This document shows positions 9,199 to 18,013 of a stretch of DNA of 64,000 nt, in pieces; positions within the stretch are counted from its first letter, which is position 1, and every line of letters begins with the position of its first letter. The notes under the pieces are model-generated. The model saw only the letters and a program-made list of their open reading frames with translations. It made no database searches and was not told the DNA's origin. Made by a program: the position numbers and the translations under genes. Source of the DNA: Wenzhouxiangella sediminis (GTDB lineage: Bacteria; Pseudomonadota; Gammaproteobacteria; Xanthomonadales; Wenzhouxiangellaceae); assembly GCF_003410055.1 (NCBI RefSeq), contig NZ_QUZK01000046.1:62001-126000 (forward strand), read 5' to 3'.

Positions 9199-9528
9199 TT
9201 AGGGCTGTTGAATCATGGACAAACGGCGGAGATCCAGCAGTACCGGGACGGCGAGTATCCGGAAATCGGCACGCCTTCAGCCAAGATCGGGCAGCTGGAG
9301 GTCAACGGCTATTCAACGATCGGCTATTTCGCCTTGCCGGAGCATTGCTGGATTGACGACTTCTATGGGCCCCTCCAGGCCGATTTTTGGGCTTTACTTG
9401 AACGCCACGGCCGCAGTGAGGAGGCGCGCGCCATTGTCGAAGCCGAACGCCGAGAGATCGAATTGTATTCAGAATACAAGGCGTATCTCAGTCACGGCGT
9501 GTATATCGCGAGGAAGCATTGGGCATGA
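9199..9528 (+). pseudogene. remnant of a SAM-dependent methyltransferase (C-terminal part only)
   Basis: The frame carries the C-terminal third of a class I methyltransferase: GEYPEIGTPSAKIGQLEVNG, then GYFALPEHCWIDDFYGPL and a helical end (EAERREIELYSEYKAYLSHG). The N-terminal SAM-binding half, with its glycine-rich loop, is missing; upstream the frame runs straight into the diguanylate cyclase gene. No convincing start codon or ribosome-binding site precedes the homologous part. Its stop overlaps the start of the DUF6122 gene (ATGA), so it may still be translated as a coupled leader. I call it a 5'-truncated gene left by a deletion; the exact breakpoint is approximate. Confidence 0.65.
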
Positions 9529-9869
9529 TCCATATCGCCCTGCATTTCATGGTGCCGCTGCTGGTGGCTTTCACTTTCTACCGCAATCGATGGCAAGGCG
9601 CGGTGCTGATCATGGTCGCCACCATGTTGGTCGATGCCGACCATCTGCTGGCTGTTCCGATCTACGATCCCGAGCGTTGCTCCATCGGCTTCCATCCGCT
9701 GCACACCATGCCCGCGATCGCCGTCTACGCCGCGCTGTTCTTGTTTCCGCTGCTTCGGCGCCGGAAGGGCCCTGCCAAGGATCTGCAGCCGACCGCCCGC
9801 GTGCTTCACTTGGTCGGACTGGGCCTTCTGATCCATATGGCGCTGGACTGGATGGACTGCCTTCTGTGA
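9525..9869 (+). CDS. DUF6122 family membrane protein
   Basis: Small inner-membrane protein, 114 residues, with three to four hydrophobic helices and conserved polar residues inside them: HIALHFMVPLL, LVDADHLL, CSIGFHPLHT and IHMALDWMDC. The HxxxH and DxDH elements look like a metal site, reminiscent of the YdjM/LexA-regulated membrane hydrolase fold. Function is unknown. The ATG overlaps the stop of the preceding methyltransferase remnant and has GAGGAAG upstream. Confidence 0.75.
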   Translation: MIHIALHFMVPLLVAFTFYRNRWQGAVLIMVATMLVDADHLLAVPIYDPERCSIGFHPLHTMPAIAVYAALFLFPLLRRRKGPAKDLQPTARVLHLVGLGLLIHMALDWMDCLL

Positions 9870-9909
9870 ATAGGCCTCACTACGGCTTTGAGGAGGCGAT
9901 GCTGCCTGG

Positions 9910-9923
9910 TTGACGTCAATCAA
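9910..9923. promoter_or_regulatory. FNR/ANR-like box
   Basis: TTGACGTCAATCAA matches the FNR/ANR/DNR half-site pair TTGAT-N4-ATCAA at nine of ten positions. It lies about 68 bp upstream (centre) of the start of the Acg-type nitroreductase gene, a distance compatible with class II activation if transcription starts near 9958. The match is seen in the sequence; regulation by oxygen is inferred. Confidence 0.5.
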
Positions 9924-9984
9924 AGGGTTGTAGCGGATGCGGCCCATACTGGGTTGGGATACCGAACTCAGGGAGAATGTGAGC

Positions 9985-11010
9985 ATGGATTACGCTGCGA
10001 AAGCCGATGCCATTCGCCGCCCCGGCCCGATCAACGAGGCAAGCAGGGATTACCGCACGCTGGTCCACTACGCCACGCTGGCCGCGTCCAGCCACAACAC
10101 CCAGCCCTGGCTGTTCAGGCTGTACGAGAGCGCCATCGAAATTCTGCCGGACCTGGAACGGCGCTGTCCGGCGGTGGATCCGGATGATCATCACCTCTAC
10201 GCCAGCCTGGGCTGTGCCGCCGAGAACCTGCTGATCGCTGCCCGTGCCGCCGGGCTGGAAGGACATTGCACCTATGACCCGAAGACATCGGGTCTGCATA
10301 TCCGCTTCGGGGCGGCCGCACCAAAACGCTCGGCGCTGTTCGATGCGATCGCAGAACGCCAGTGCAGCCGATCGGAATACGATGGTTCCCGGTTGACCGA
10401 AGACGAACTGCACAAGCTCGAGGCGGCCGGGCAGGGGGACGGCGTGTCGATCCTGCTCATCACCGACCGGCGTCGGATGAACGAGGTCGCCGAGTACGTG
10501 GCTCGCGGCAACAGCCTGCAGTTCGACGACGAGGCCTGGGCGCGGGAGCTGAAGTCCTGGATTCGCTTCAACGCCGGTGAAGCTGCCGATACCGGGGACG
10601 GACTCTACGGCCCGGTCATGGGCAGCCCGGCGGTGCCCCGCTGGCTGGGCCGACTTGCGATGCGCTTCGGTTTTTCCGCCGCCAAGCAGAATGCCAAGGA
10701 TCGCCAGCACATCCTGAGTGCCTCGGCTGTCGCCGTCATCCATTCGGAATCGAATGACAAACCGCATTGGATCGAGGCCGGTCGCTGCTATCAGCGCGTG
10801 GCACTGCAAGCGACGGCGCTGGGTCTGAAGACCGCGTTCATCAATCAGCCGGTCGAGGTCGCCGAGCTGCGGCCGGACTTCGCGCGATTCCTGGAGTTGG
10901 GCGATCGCCGACCCGACCTGGTTGTTCGTATCGGCCGCGGGCCGGAGATGCCCGGATCACTCAGGCGGCCGGTTGACGACGTCATCGTGCAGGGGAGCAA
11001 AAGCCCATGA
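9985..11010 (+). CDS. Acg-family FMN-binding nitroreductase
   Basis: Nitroreductase-fold protein of 341 residues, of the Acg group (named for the Mycobacterium hypoxia-induced protein). Typical features are the early AASSHNTQPWLF segment, which contacts flavin in nitroreductases, and a long second half with ALGLKTAFINQPVEV. Acg proteins are thought to sequester or reduce with FMN and are part of dormancy responses in mycobacteria. ATG 9985 was chosen since GGGAG sits nine bases upstream; an in-frame ATG-like start further up covers the FNR-like box region. It overlaps the next gene by 4 nt. Confidence 0.8.
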   Translation: MDYAAKADAIRRPGPINEASRDYRTLVHYATLAASSHNTQPWLFRLYESAIEILPDLERRCPAVDPDDHHLYASLGCAAENLLIAARAAGLEGHCTYDPKTSGLHIRFGAAAPKRSALFDAIAERQCSRSEYDGSRLTEDELHKLEAAGQGDGVSILLITDRRRMNEVAEYVARGNSLQFDDEAWARELKSWIRFNAGEAADTGDGLYGPVMGSPAVPRWLGRLAMRFGFSAAKQNAKDRQHILSASAVAVIHSESNDKPHWIEAGRCYQRVALQATALGLKTAFINQPVEVAELRPDFARFLELGDRRPDLVVRIGRGPEMPGSLRRPVDDVIVQGSKSP

Positions 11011-11387
11011 TCGAATATCTGCTGTGCTGGTTCCTGCTGGCCGCGGTGGGTGTTGCAAACGGCACGCTTCGCCAGTACACCTACGGTCGACGTCTATCCG
11101 AGCTGGCTGCCCACCAGGTTTCCACGTTCACGGCCATTGTCTTGACCGGGTTACTTGTCTGGGGTGTCAGCAGCCTCTGGCCTCTTGCTTCGATCGGGCA
11201 GGCCTGGTTGGTGGGCGCAGTCTGGCTCGCCGCCACCATGGCCTTCGAATTCGGTTTTGGTCACTATGTCGTCGGCCACTCGTGGGAGAAGCTGTTGCGC
11301 GACTACAATCTGCGCCAAGGGCGACTCTGGCTGCTGGTGCTCGTCTGGACGCTTGTCATGCCGCCGCTGTTCCACACGCTTTCCTGA
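11007..11387 (+). CDS. small conserved membrane protein
   Basis: 126-residue protein with four predicted membrane helices (IEYLLCWFLLAAVGVANGTL, FTAIVLTGLLVWGVSSL, WLVGAVWLAATMAFEFGFGHYVVG and WLLVLVWTLVMPPLF). The motif GTLRQYTYGRRL after the first helix and GHSWEKLLRDYNLRQGRLW before the last suggest a conserved family, but I do not recognise a named function. It overlaps the nitroreductase gene by the ATGA arrangement, so the two are probably one transcript. Confidence 0.75.
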   Translation: MIEYLLCWFLLAAVGVANGTLRQYTYGRRLSELAAHQVSTFTAIVLTGLLVWGVSSLWPLASIGQAWLVGAVWLAATMAFEFGFGHYVVGHSWEKLLRDYNLRQGRLWLLVLVWTLVMPPLFHTLS

Positions 11388-11833
11388 ACCGCTACCTGAT
11401 GCGTTGCGCGCCACAGGCCACGCGCGCTGCTTCGGCCCGGCAGGGTTGTCGTCGGTGACCTTCAGGAATCGCTTTTAAGTCGCAAACTCCGACCAGCGCC
11501 GCCTCGTCCTCGGTCTGCACGATGGTCGTGTGCGGCAGCGCCGACAGCGGGCTGTTCTGCAGCGGCCGCGTGAGCCGCGGTACTGCGCCAAGTCGCCGGC
11601 CCAGGTCGGCGTCATGAGGCTGATGGTCGGTCAATGGGTCATTTCACGCTCGAATCGGGTATTGGCGTCCGGATCACCGTCGCTAACCGGTGAGCGCTGC
11701 GACTTCGATTGCCGATTTCAATGGGACAGGCGCGACAGTCGGATCCGGTGGAGCACCGCGACCGTGGGCTTCCGCACGGACGCCCCCCGGAAGCGGGGGT
11801 ACAAGGCTCTACTGTTGGCTGGAGATGATTGTC
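11388..11833. other. 446-bp intergenic stretch without a recognisable gene
   Basis: Short open frames occur on both strands (for example 11392-11634 on the minus strand), but none has a ribosome-binding site together with a protein-like pattern that I recognise. The composition is like the flanking genes, so decayed coding sequence is possible. The last part must contain the promoter of the TPR lipoprotein gene. Confidence 0.4.
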
Positions 11834-13542
11834 ATGAAGAAGTTCGTGAACGCGGTTTCCGGATGTTGCCTGCTCTTTGCAATTGCAGGTTGCGACTCCG
11901 CCAGTGAAACGCCCGATTCCGGGATGGACCTCTTTGCCGGCAGCAAGGGATCGAGATCCTACCTCCCCGAGGTGGCCCCGGTTGGCGCGACGATGCTCGA
12001 GGGCCTTGGCAACTACAGCCTGAGCATCGACGCGTCCAGTCCGGAGGTCCAGCAGTGGTTCGACCAGGGACTGGCGCTGACCTACGGCTTCAATCACCAG
12101 GCCGCCGAGCGGTCGTTCCTGCAAGCGGTCGAACTCGATCCGCAGTGCGCTCTGTGCTGGTGGGGCGCCGCTCTGGTGCTGTGAACGCTGGCATGGATCC
12201 GGTCAACAACGCGGCTGCCTGGGAGCGAATACGGGCGGCACAGTCCCTGGCCGATAAAGCGCCATCCTGGCAGCAGGCCTATATCGAGGCTCTGTCGGCG
12301 CGCTACGCCGAGAACCCGCCCGAAGACCGCAGCGGCCTCGACCGCGCCTATGCCGACGCCATGGCCGAACTGGTCGCCGCCCGCCCCGACGATCTGGACG
12401 CCGCCACGCTCTACGCCGAATCGCTGATGAACCTGCAACCCTGGGACTACTGGACCATGAACGGCCAGCCCGTCGGGCGCATCGATGAGATCGTGTCCGT
12501 CCTGGAAAGCGTGATCGAGCGCGATTCCGAGCACGCCGGCGCGCTGCACCTCTACATCCACGCCGTCGAGGCCTCGGAACACCCTGAGCGGGGCGTAGCC
12601 GCCGCCGACCGCCTGCGCACCCTGATTCCCGGCTCCGGCCACCTGGTGCACATGCCCGCGCATATCTACGCCCGGGTGGGCCGCTACCACGACGCCGTCA
12701 TCGCCAATCAACTGGCCATCGAATCCGATAACGCCTACCTGGCCGCCTGCCGGCCGGGTCCCGGGGTGTATCCGCTGGGCTACGTGCCCCACAACCACCA
12801 TTTCCTGTGGTTTGCCGCCAGCATGGAAGGCGCACGCGACATCGCCCTGGCCGCCGCCGAGGAAACTCACGCACGCACCAGCGACCCTGACCTGATGCGC
12901 ACGCCGGGCTTCGAGGGCATGCAGAACTTCGCGCTCACGCCGCTGTTCGCCAAGGTCCGCTTCGGCCTGTGGGACGACATCGTCGACGATCCGAAACCGG
13001 CCGACGACTTGCCGTACATGCGGGCCATCTGGCACTACGCGCAGGGCATGGCGGCTGTGCGCAGCGGACGCCAGAACGACGCACAGGCACACTATCAGGC
13101 CCTGCTGCAGGCCAGTACCGACCCGGAAATCGAGAAACTCATGATGTGGCAGCGTTACTCACTGATCCGTGGCGTGCGCGTGGCCGAGCGCGTGCTGGCC
13201 GCCGAGCTCGCTCACGCCAGCGGCAACCTGGAGACGGCCCTGACGGCCCTCGAGGCCGCTCGTGACATCGAAGACGACCTGCCGTACGACGAACCACCGG
13301 GCTGGCACGCACCGGTGCGCCACACCCTGGGCGCCATGCTGCTCGAAGCAGGCCGCGCCGAGGAAGCCGAGGCCGCCTACCGCGCCGAGTTGCGCCGCAA
13401 TCCGGAAAACGGCTGGTCGCTCTATGGGCTGAGCCAGGCACTGCGCGCCCAGGGCCGCAATGGCGAATCCGACCGGGTTCTGCTCCGCTTCGAAACGGCC
13501 TGGGCCCAGGCCGACGTCGCGCTGGAGAGCTCCCGCTTCTGA
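11834..13542 (+). pseudogene. TPR-repeat lipoprotein, frameshifted
   Basis: The reading begins with a lipoprotein signal (MKKFVNAVSGCCLLFAIAGC) and the first TPR part (GLALTYGFNHQAAERSFLQAVELDPQCALCWWGAALVL), then meets TGA at 12182-12184. The remaining family sequence continues in another frame from about 12184 (NAGMDPVNNAAAWERI) to the stop at 13542, through several further TPR motifs and GHLVHMPAHIYARVGRY. Homologues have ALVLGPNxNA at the junction, so about 10 bases are missing, consistent with the frame change. It is either a true inactivating deletion or a sequencing error. The intact family is secreted and of unknown function. GGAG lies nine bases before the ATG. Confidence 0.8.
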
Positions 13543-13736
13543 GTCAGCCAGGGGCCGGGCCGCCTTGCAGCGCCCGGTTCTTGCTCGAACCCATCGGCGA
13601 GGGCATGGCCAGGCCAGCCGATGAGTGCAACGAGCAACTGGACCGGTGAGTGGTTGCCCCCGGTTTCAATACGCGAATGAGGGTTCGGCTCACGTGCAAA
13701 CGACGCCACGCCCGGCCGGGGTGACCTCAACAGGGC

Positions 13737-14171
13737 CTATTCATATACGCGCTCGAAGCCTTTCACGCTGAAGCCGTTGATGCGCGTATCGCCGACCAGG
13801 ATCACCGGCACCCCGGTGGCATCCATCGCCTCGTAGCGGCGTCGGGCCGCCGGATCCTCGTCGATATCATACTCGGTGTAGCGGATGCCGTTGTCGGCGA
13901 AGTACTGCCTGGCCTTGGCGCAGTAAGGACACCAGTCGGTGGCATACATGATGACCCGCGGCCGATGGCCTTCGTCGGTCGGTTGGGGCGCCGGCTGGAT
14001 CTCCACCGCCGTGTAGCTGTTGATCGGCTCGATATCAAGCTCTTCAGAGCTCTCTTCTACCGGCTTGCGGTCGCTGAAATGGAGATTGCCATCCTCGTCC
14101 ACCCACCGATAGACCTGCGCATCAGCCAGACTGCAGGCCAGCACCACCCATACTGCAAGCAACTTGTACAC
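13737..14171 (-). CDS. secreted glutaredoxin-like protein with DUF4124 domain
   Basis: Exported 144-residue thiol protein. After a signal peptide (LLAVWVVLACSLADA) comes a DUF4124 segment (YRWVDEDGNLHFSDRKP), a linker, and a glutaredoxin domain with the active-site WCPYC motif, the cis-proline segment GVPVILVGD and the end NGFSVKGFE. This layout is common in gammaproteobacteria and points to periplasmic disulfide exchange. GTG 14171 was chosen as start, being directly before the signal peptide with GGAGG upstream; the frame stays open to 14273. Confidence 0.85.
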   Translation of the reverse strand: MYKLLAVWVVLACSLADAQVYRWVDEDGNLHFSDRKPVEESSEELDIEPINSYTAVEIQPAPQPTDEGHRPRVIMYATDWCPYCAKARQYFADNGIRYTEYDIDEDPAARRRYEAMDATGVPVILVGDTRINGFSVKGFERVYE

Positions 14172-14330
14172 CGATCCGATACCTCCCTCCCGCTTGTGCG
14201 CGACCATGGTACCGCAAAGTCCAATCCCGACAGCAGTGGCTCTGAGCGCTACCTGATTAGCCGCATGGCCCACTAGCGCGTATCCGCACCGACGGGTTCG
14301 AAGCGAAGTTGCGTCGCGCCATCCCCACCT

Positions 14331-14936
14331 TCAGCGCCCGGCCCGGGCGATCTTCCCCAGGTCCTCGGCCAGTTCCGCGGCATTCAACGGCGCGGCAAAG
14401 TAACCACGCATCCGCCCCTCCGGATCGATCAGCGCCAGCGCCGTTGAATGATCCATGGTGTACTCCCCGTTCCCCATCGGCACGCGCACGTAGGCCATCT
14501 CCAGACTGCCCAGCAGGCGATCGATCACCGCCTTCTCGCCGGTCAGCGCCTTCCATTCGGGATTGAAGTGGCCCATGTATTCGGCCAGGTGCCCCGGCGT
14601 ATCCCGCTCCGGATCCACACTCACGAAAATCGTTCGCAGCCGATCCGGCGCGATACCCGCACGCTTCTGAGCCGAGGCCAGTAGCGACAGGGTGGCGGGG
14701 CAGATATCCGGGCAGTGCGTGAAGCCCACGAACAGCACGCTCCAGGTCCCGCGCAACTGCGTATCCTCGAATACCTGCCCATGTTGGTCGGCAAGCCGGA
14801 ATGCGGCGACCGGGCGGGGCTCGTCGAGAGCGCGGGCATGTTCCAGTGAGGTCATGGGATCCGACCCAACGCCGGAGCAGCCGCACACCAGTACGGCGGG
14901 GAGTCCAAGGAGGAGCAGGGCGAACAGGCGGTTCAC
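14331..14936 (-). CDS. SCO1/SenC family copper-binding protein
   Basis: Thioredoxin-fold protein (201 residues) that delivers copper to, or reduces, the CuA centre of cytochrome c oxidase. The copper ligands are visible: CxxxC in FTHCPDICPATL and a histidine in TMDHSTALALID; SVDPERDTPGHLAEY is also typical. It has an N-terminal membrane or lipoprotein signal (LFALLLLGLPAVLVCGC; the cysteine at -2 makes the lipobox irregular). GTG 14936 has GAGAGG eight bases upstream. No oxidase genes are in the window. Confidence 0.92.
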   Translation of the reverse strand: MNRLFALLLLGLPAVLVCGCSGVGSDPMTSLEHARALDEPRPVAAFRLADQHGQVFEDTQLRGTWSVLFVGFTHCPDICPATLSLLASAQKRAGIAPDRLRTIFVSVDPERDTPGHLAEYMGHFNPEWKALTGEKAVIDRLLGSLEMAYVRVPMGNGEYTMDHSTALALIDPEGRMRGYFAAPLNAAELAEDLGKIARAGR

Positions 14937-15170
14937 TGTGGAAGCCTCTCGCGGAAGGGTCGCCAATGGATTGTACGCCCCACTGACACCACCGTCGCTG
15001 AGCGACAGCTCCTGGCCGGCATCAGCGCTGGCCGTGTTGACCAGCTATCCGAACCTGGTGTCGGACGAACTTGCACTGCCCGACCTATGCAAGGCAGTAC
15101 TTGTCTGTACGCAACTTGGGCTGTGCAGGTCATGCGGCAAGAAGGGCAGGCTGGTTCCTGGTTATGCGAT

Positions 15171-15998
15171 TTAGAACACGTAAATGAATCCGACGCCGAC
15201 CTCGGCTTCGTAGTTGTTGCGTGTGATTGGGCTATCGGCAACGTCGCTACCATAATGTTCATAGAGCGCCTCGCCGAAAATCTGCCAATTCTCGCTGATA
15301 TAGTTGCGATAGCTGTAATTGACCCCGATCGATCGGAATCCGCCACTCAGATCGGTCTCATTGAGTCCTGATGCGGCTGACTGCAACGCGTTGATGCCGA
15401 AATCCCTGTTGGCGCGCTCGCTATCGTGAAAGACTGCAACGAGACCAATTTCAGAACCGCTTCCGTCCTTTCGTTCGCCGAAGCGGCGCCCTACGCCGAA
15501 GATCCCCAGGTTTCCGTTTTCGCCGGTGACGACTCGACCATCCAGCCAATAACGCCAATCGGCATTGAAAGCGCGGCGCGCTTGCAGCACGACTTCAATG
15601 CCCTCATCCGTATCGCCCAGCCCATCCAGGCGGCCGTCATCGGAATCACTTTCTTCCCGGCCTTCATCGAAGGCCACGGCGGCGTCGAACAGCCACGTAT
15701 CAGCACGAAGGCCACGCCAGCCCAGCGCCTCACCGGCCCAGTAGAAAATGTCATCACCCCTGCGCCACTGTGCTGCGCCGGCAGGCTGGACTTCGAAGCC
15801 GAACTCATCCGATCCTTCGTAGGCCGATTCGTATTCAACGCCCAGGCCCAGCCCGAAGCCCCAGCCGTCCTCACCCTTCGTGAAGTCGTCGAGCGAGGGC
15901 AAGGGCACCAAAGCTGCTTCTTGTTCCTGGGCGAGGGCTGTCTGGAAGAAGAGGGCCTGTATGAACACCACCAACAGCAAACCTGAAATCGTTTTCAT
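15171..15998 (-). CDS. MipA/OmpV family outer-membrane protein
   Basis: Predicted outer-membrane beta-barrel, 275 residues, with a signal peptide (ISGLLLVVFIQALFFQTALA). The mature part has GWGFGLGLGVEYESAYEGSDE, alternating strands such as YWLDGRVVTGENGNLGIFGVGRRF, a late IGVNYSYRNYISENWQIFGEALYEHYG-type region (split here as IGVNYSYRNYISENW and IFGEALYEHY), and ends with FIYVF, a terminal aromatic as usual for BAM substrates. MipA in E. coli scaffolds murein enzymes; other members have unknown roles. Confidence 0.85.
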   Translation of the reverse strand: MKTISGLLLVVFIQALFFQTALAQEQEAALVPLPSLDDFTKGEDGWGFGLGLGVEYESAYEGSDEFGFEVQPAGAAQWRRGDDIFYWAGEALGWRGLRADTWLFDAAVAFDEGREESDSDDGRLDGLGDTDEGIEVVLQARRAFNADWRYWLDGRVVTGENGNLGIFGVGRRFGERKDGSGSEIGLVAVFHDSERANRDFGINALQSAASGLNETDLSGGFRSIGVNYSYRNYISENWQIFGEALYEHYGSDVADSPITRNNYEAEVGVGFIYVF

Positions 15999-16150
15999 TT
16001 GAAGAGCGCGCCAGCATGAGAGAGGCGATAATTTCGCTGAGCGCGTGTGAGGCTCTTGTGATTGGGCCACGCACTACCGCGTCGTGATCTACATGATTGA
16101 TTGTGAATGCGTTTCGCTGACTCTCCTGGTCTGGCCGCTGCTGCGAGGCG

Positions 16151-16876
16151 TTATCGAACAATCAGCGCGAGGCCGGTAACGATCAACATCAGGTAAACCA
16201 CCTGCCTGAAGCGCCGCTCATCGAGTCGGTGGTGGAGGAACTCCCCCAGGAAATAGCCCGCTGCCAGCACCGGCAAGTACGTCGCCACCCTCGGCAATGC
16301 GGGGATCAGCGTGCCGTCGATCAGAAATGCCACGGTCAGCCCGAGATTCAGGCTGAACCAGACGGTGACCAGCGTCGCCCTGAGACTGCCCTTGTCGAGA
16401 TGCTTGCCCGCCATGGCGTAGACCAGCAGCGGGCCGCCCGAGGCGAACAGGCCGTGGGTGATACCGGCGGCGAAGGTCAGGACCCGGCTCAACCATGCCG
16501 GGTGGCGGTGGCTTGGGACGTGTTTGATCAGGCGCCAGAGTTCGCGGGATGCAAACCAGATGATCAGAACGCCGAGCAGCATCTTGAGCAGGCTCTCCCC
16601 CAGCCAGGGCCGCAGGAAATACCCGGCCAGCGTTCCGGCGGCCATCAGGGGAAGGACGAGTTTCAGCAGAAATGCCTTGTCGATATGGTGGCGGTTCTTC
16701 CAGGCGATGGTGCCGGTCATGAAGATGTTCAGTGGCACCAGCACGGGGAGCATGCTGGCAATCGGCAGCAGCAGGGCGCCCAGGGACAGGGCGATGACGA
16801 TCGAGCCGAAGCCGGTGATGGCTTCGATGGTCGACGAGAGCAGGATGCAGACGCCCAGCCAGATCCACGGCAGCAT
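16151..16876 (-). CDS. TauE/SafE family sulfite/sulfonate exporter-like protein
   Basis: Inner-membrane protein of 241 residues with about eight helices. Typical motifs are ITGFGSIVIALSLGALLLP in the first half and AGITHGLFASGGPLLVYAM in the second, the two glycine-rich repeats of the TauE/SafE family. The substrate is not predictable. The start ATG overlaps the stop of the upstream SDR gene (TGATG), and GGAGA lies eight bases upstream, so the pair is co-translated. The frame is open 66 bases further upstream inside the SDR gene, which I treat as spurious. Confidence 0.88.
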   Translation of the reverse strand: MLPWIWLGVCILLSSTIEAITGFGSIVIALSLGALLLPIASMLPVLVPLNIFMTGTIAWKNRHHIDKAFLLKLVLPLMAAGTLAGYFLRPWLGESLLKMLLGVLIIWFASRELWRLIKHVPSHRHPAWLSRVLTFAAGITHGLFASGGPLLVYAMAGKHLDKGSLRATLVTVWFSLNLGLTVAFLIDGTLIPALPRVATYLPVLAAGYFLGEFLHHRLDERRFRQVVYLMLIVTGLALIVR

Positions 16877-17661
16877 CAGCGCAGGTCTCCTTCGAATTTC
16901 CGGCGGATCAGCTTCAGGTACAGGCTCGGGGCGATTCGCCACAGCAGGCTTCCGATTCTCGACAGGCGGTCGGGGTAGAGCCAGGGTTTGCGCTTCTCGG
17001 CGGTGCGCACGATGCGTTCGGCCATCCAGTGGGCGTCCTTCGGTTTGCCGATGCGGCTCTGGGCGTGGCGGGCCGGCTGGCCGTCGGCGCCGAGGGCGTT
17101 GGCTTCGATATCGGTCTTGAGGAAGCTGGGGTAGACCATCAGGACGTCGACGTCGTCGTCGGCCAGTTCCATGCGCAGCACTTCGAAGAACTGCGTCAGC
17201 GCCGACTTGGCCGCGCCGTAGGCCGCGCGGCCGGGCAGGGGCATCCAGCCGGCCATGGAGCCGATGTTGACGATCTGGCCCTTCGACTCGCGCAGCAGGG
17301 GCAGGGCGGCCAGGGTGAGTTCGACCGGTGCCTGCCAGTCGACGGCCATGACCTTTTCGAATACTGCCGGGTCGGTGCGGTGCGCGGGCGAGCGGTGGGT
17401 GATGCCGGCGTTGTTGACCAGGATGTCGAGGCGGCCGAAGCGCTCGCGGGTGGCTTCGAGCAGGTCGGCGGTGGCTTGCTGGTCGGTGACATCCAGGGTT
17501 CGTGTCAGGACGCGATCCGCGGCGTCCAGCTCGCGCTCGAATGTTTCGAGCTCTGCCTTATCGAGATCCGCGAGAACCAGGCTGCAGCCTTCATCGAACC
17601 AGCGCCTGGCCATCGCGCGGCCCAGACCCGCCGCCGCGCCGGTAATCAGGACGATTTTCAT
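16876..17661 (-). CDS. short-chain dehydrogenase/reductase
   Basis: Classical SDR oxidoreductase, 261 residues. The NAD(P)-binding motif is TGAAAGLG near the N-terminus, followed by NNAG (VNNAGITHRS) and the catalytic YGAAK with Ser in NIGSMAGW. The C-terminal part (SLLWRIAPSLYLKLIRRKF) is hydrophobic and basic and may lie on the membrane. LADLDKAEL after the second strand (acidic residue) favours NAD. It is first in a two-gene unit with the TauE-like exporter. Confidence 0.9.
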   Translation of the reverse strand: MKIVLITGAAAGLGRAMARRWFDEGCSLVLADLDKAELETFERELDAADRVLTRTLDVTDQQATADLLEATRERFGRLDILVNNAGITHRSPAHRTDPAVFEKVMAVDWQAPVELTLAALPLLRESKGQIVNIGSMAGWMPLPGRAAYGAAKSALTQFFEVLRMELADDDVDVLMVYPSFLKTDIEANALGADGQPARHAQSRIGKPKDAHWMAERIVRTAEKRKPWLYPDRLSRIGSLLWRIAPSLYLKLIRRKFEGDLR

Positions 17662-17738
17662 TGGGTCGTCCTCGTCAGGTGGCGGGCGATCCGGTACCCG
17701 CGGGGTGTGCCGCCGGCATCCGTTGGTTCGAATTGCAT
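17658..17738 (-). CDS. possible 26-residue leader peptide before the SDR gene
   Basis: A small open frame, MQFEPTDAGGTPRGYRIARH and six more residues, has GGGAGAGAGG directly upstream and ends with a TGA that overlaps the ATG of the SDR gene. Coupling of this kind is used throughout the window. No homology is recognised; it may simply be chance. Confidence 0.3.
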   Translation of the reverse strand: MQFEPTDAGGTPRGYRIARHLTRTTQ

Positions 17739-18013
17739 CCTCTCTCCCGTGGGCGCGGACGTTGGAAGGCAGTCATTCGTGTTGCTGCGCCGTGGGTCAA
17801 CCCGCCTTTGGGTTGGTCCAGCAGCAGATTGCGCGCCGGGCAGCGACCGACTTGGCCCAGTGTGCCACGACTATTCCTGATCCTGTTCAAGTCGCTGCGC
17901 GGTGACCCAGTAGAGATCGCCGTCACGCGAGAACAGCAGCCATCGGCCGTCCGGGGTGACGTATGGCGTGATCTCTTGGCCGATCCTGGTCAGTCCGTCG
18001 AGGCGTTCTGCGG
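17662..18013. other. intergenic stretch, partly a gene remnant
   Basis: 352 bp between the SDR and the deacetylase genes. The half next to the deacetylase contains the PD40-protein remnant (17871-18012, minus strand) and the half next to the SDR contains the small leader frame. Nothing else is recognised. Confidence 0.45.
17871..18012 (-). pseudogene. C-terminal remnant of a PD40/TolB-like beta-propeller protein
   Basis: Read on the minus strand the frame gives LDGLTRIGQEITPYVTPDGR, then WLLFSRDGDLYWVTAQRLEQ, and stops at TAG 17871-17873. TPDGRWLLFSRDGDLYWV is a typical WD40-like PD40 blade. The frame is closed upstream and there is no start codon, so only the last blade of a once longer gene is left. 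It lies directly against the stop of the polysaccharide deacetylase gene, which may have replaced the missing part. Confidence 0.6.

Noticed and set aside
11392-11634. Possible 80-residue protein on the minus strand in the 446-bp gap
   Set aside because: No ribosome-binding site, no homology pattern, and codon use does not look like the neighbouring genes.
13555-13582. Stem CCGGGC/GCCCGG after the TPR gene as a terminator
   Set aside because: Only six pairs, a large loop of 11 bases and a broken T-run (TTCTT).
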